Below the pieces are notes generated by a model, which was not told the origin of the DNA, made no database searches, and saw only the letters and a program-made list of their open reading frames with translations. Both the position numbers and the translations under genes were made by a program. This document shows positions 6,402 to 6,755 of a stretch of DNA of 6,755 bases, in pieces (position 1 is the stretch's first letter; each line of letters opens with the position of its first letter). The DNA is from Emticicia sp943368675 (GTDB lineage Bacteria > Bacteroidota > Bacteroidia > Cytophagales > Spirosomataceae): the NCBI GenBank assembly GCA_943368675.1, contig CALRLN020000302.1, positions 1-6,755 of the forward strand, in the 5' to 3' direction.

Positions 6402-6409
6402 CAAAATTG
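6402..6409 (-). promoter_or_regulatory. -7 element of the DUF2798-crp/fnr operon promoter
   Basis: Read on the minus strand this is CAATTTTG, one base from TAnnTTTG and differing from the oxidoreductase -7 (TAATTTTG) only in the first base. It is 21 bp from the FNR-type box at 6431-6446, the same spacing as at the other promoter. The start would fall near 6398, about 27 nt before the ATG at 6370. Confidence 0.6.
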
Positions 6410-6430
6410 CAACATCTATTATTTTTTAAC

Positions 6431-6446
6431 TTTGATGTAGGTCAAA
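6431..6446. promoter_or_regulatory. FNR-type operator upstream of the DUF2798-crp/fnr operon
   Basis: TTTGATGTAGGTCAAA is a palindrome with one mismatched position relative to TTTGAT-N4-ATCAAA. It lies in a block (6428-6458) that matches 5527-5557 at 28 of 31 positions in the same orientation to its gene. It is centred near -41 of the inferred start, so the regulator encoded 300 bp downstream probably controls its own operon. Confidence 0.7.
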
Positions 6447-6500
6447 AAATGCAATCAGCCGTGATTTCCGTTTTTACAGGAGAATGCTGTAAGTTTGCTG

Positions 6501-6576
6501 CTAACGTCCGCGGTCTTGGGATGGTGTGGAATTTTCCAAATGCCCACCCTGAACCGCAGTTGATTATGCCGTTTAG
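6501..6576. repeat. Long imperfect inverted repeat (hairpin)
   Basis: Outer arms CTAACG (6501-6506) and CGTTTAG (6570-6576) pair with one bulge. Inside, GCGGT (6510-6514) pairs with ACCGC (6553-6557), GGG (6518-6520) with CCC (6547-6549), and the tip TGGA-ATTT-TCCA (6527-6538) closes the structure. The stretch is more GC-rich than its surroundings and carries no supported gene. It could be a mobile-element end, a dispersed repeat or a structured RNA; the sequence does not decide. Confidence 0.4.
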
Positions 6577-6693
6577 ATGAAGTTAAGAACTTTAAACATC
6601 CCACAAGTGATGCTGTTAAGTAGTTCAATATAAATAGTTTATATTAAATTGCCATGACCGCGGCGGACCGTCTTTAGGTCGTGGATTAAGCAA
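6577..6693. other. Intergenic DNA with two further inverted repeats
   Basis: AATATAAA-TAG-TTTATATT (6627-6645) is a perfect 8-bp inverted repeat. CCATGACC (6652-6659) pairs with GGTCGTGG (6677-6684) over 8 bp with one wobble, around a GC-rich loop containing a second GGACC that can compete for GGTC. The second hairpin ends 9 bp before the ATG of the last ORF and could affect its expression or mark an element boundary. No promoter consensus is evident. Confidence 0.4.
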
Positions 6694-6755
6694 ATGAAAT
6701 CAATTTCTGGCCAAACGGTTTTGGCTCATATCTTTGAAGTAGATAAAAAAGTACA
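6694..6755 (+). CDS. Start of an unidentified protein (partial, runs off the edge)
   Basis: An ATG at 6694 opens a frame of 20 complete codons, MKSISGQTVLAHIFEVDKKV, with no stop before the window ends. The short S-G-Q-T-V-L followed by a hydrophobic helix faintly recalls the N-termini of some Bacteroidota IS4-type transposases, and the inverted repeats upstream would fit an insertion sequence. Twenty residues are too few to call a family. It is divergent from the DUF2798-crp/fnr operon. Confidence 0.4.
   Translation, partial: MKSISGQTVLAHIFEVDKKV

Noticed and set aside
6501..6576. Integron attC site
   Set aside because: The imperfect hairpin looked similar in outline, but the RYYYAAC / GTTRRRY ends are not met and no integrase or cassette array is visible.
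6356..6580. Open frame of 74 codons on the + strand
   Set aside because: It runs antisense through the operon promoter and FNR box and into the hairpin at 6501-6576; composition is not protein-like and the DNA is explained as regulatory.

Overview
The window looks like chromosomal DNA of a member of the Bacteroidota, probably a sphingobacterial or chitinophagal relative. The evidence is the family make-up, the lack of Shine-Dalgarno sequences, promoters of the TTTG / TAnnTTTG type, and a GCTAAAGC-cored repeat of a kind I associate with this phylum. No species can be named from the sequence alone.

Left part (1-4175, + strand): the last codons of a membrane-associated family 2 glycosyltransferase; a secreted M28 zinc peptidase 14 bp behind it; a 158-bp repeat element with terminal inverted repeats (1447-1604); then a class A penicillin-binding protein (PBP1A type, GT51 plus transpeptidase) with its own Bacteroidota-type promoter at 1765-1796. 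These are cell-envelope and housekeeping functions.

Middle (4151-4766): the PBP gene converges on a possible 63-aa membrane protein gene on the minus strand. Both stop codons lie inside one 25-bp palindrome. About 400 bp without a convincing gene follows, with a strong hairpin/T-tract terminator at 4439-4469.

Right part (4767-6446, minus strand): a compact three-gene module. A two-helix DUF2798-like membrane protein and a Crp/Fnr-family regulator are 22 bp apart and probably form one operon. A siderophore-interacting-protein-like FAD oxidoreductase follows under its own promoter. FNR-type palindromes (TTGAT-N4-ATCAA) precede both the operon and the oxidoreductase gene. Each box is exactly 21 bp from a yAATTTTG -7 element, which puts it near -41 of the inferred start. 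The regulator's recognition helix carries the E-x-x-S-R pattern that reads TTGAT in FNR, but the protein lacks FNR's iron-sulfur cysteines. The simplest reading is an autoregulated local circuit in which the regulator activates its own operon and the flavoenzyme. This is the most interesting signal in the window.

Right end (6447-6755): non-coding DNA with several inverted repeats, including a long imperfect hairpin at 6501-6576 and a GC-rich one at 6652-6684, then the first 20 codons of an unidentified + strand ORF that runs off the edge.
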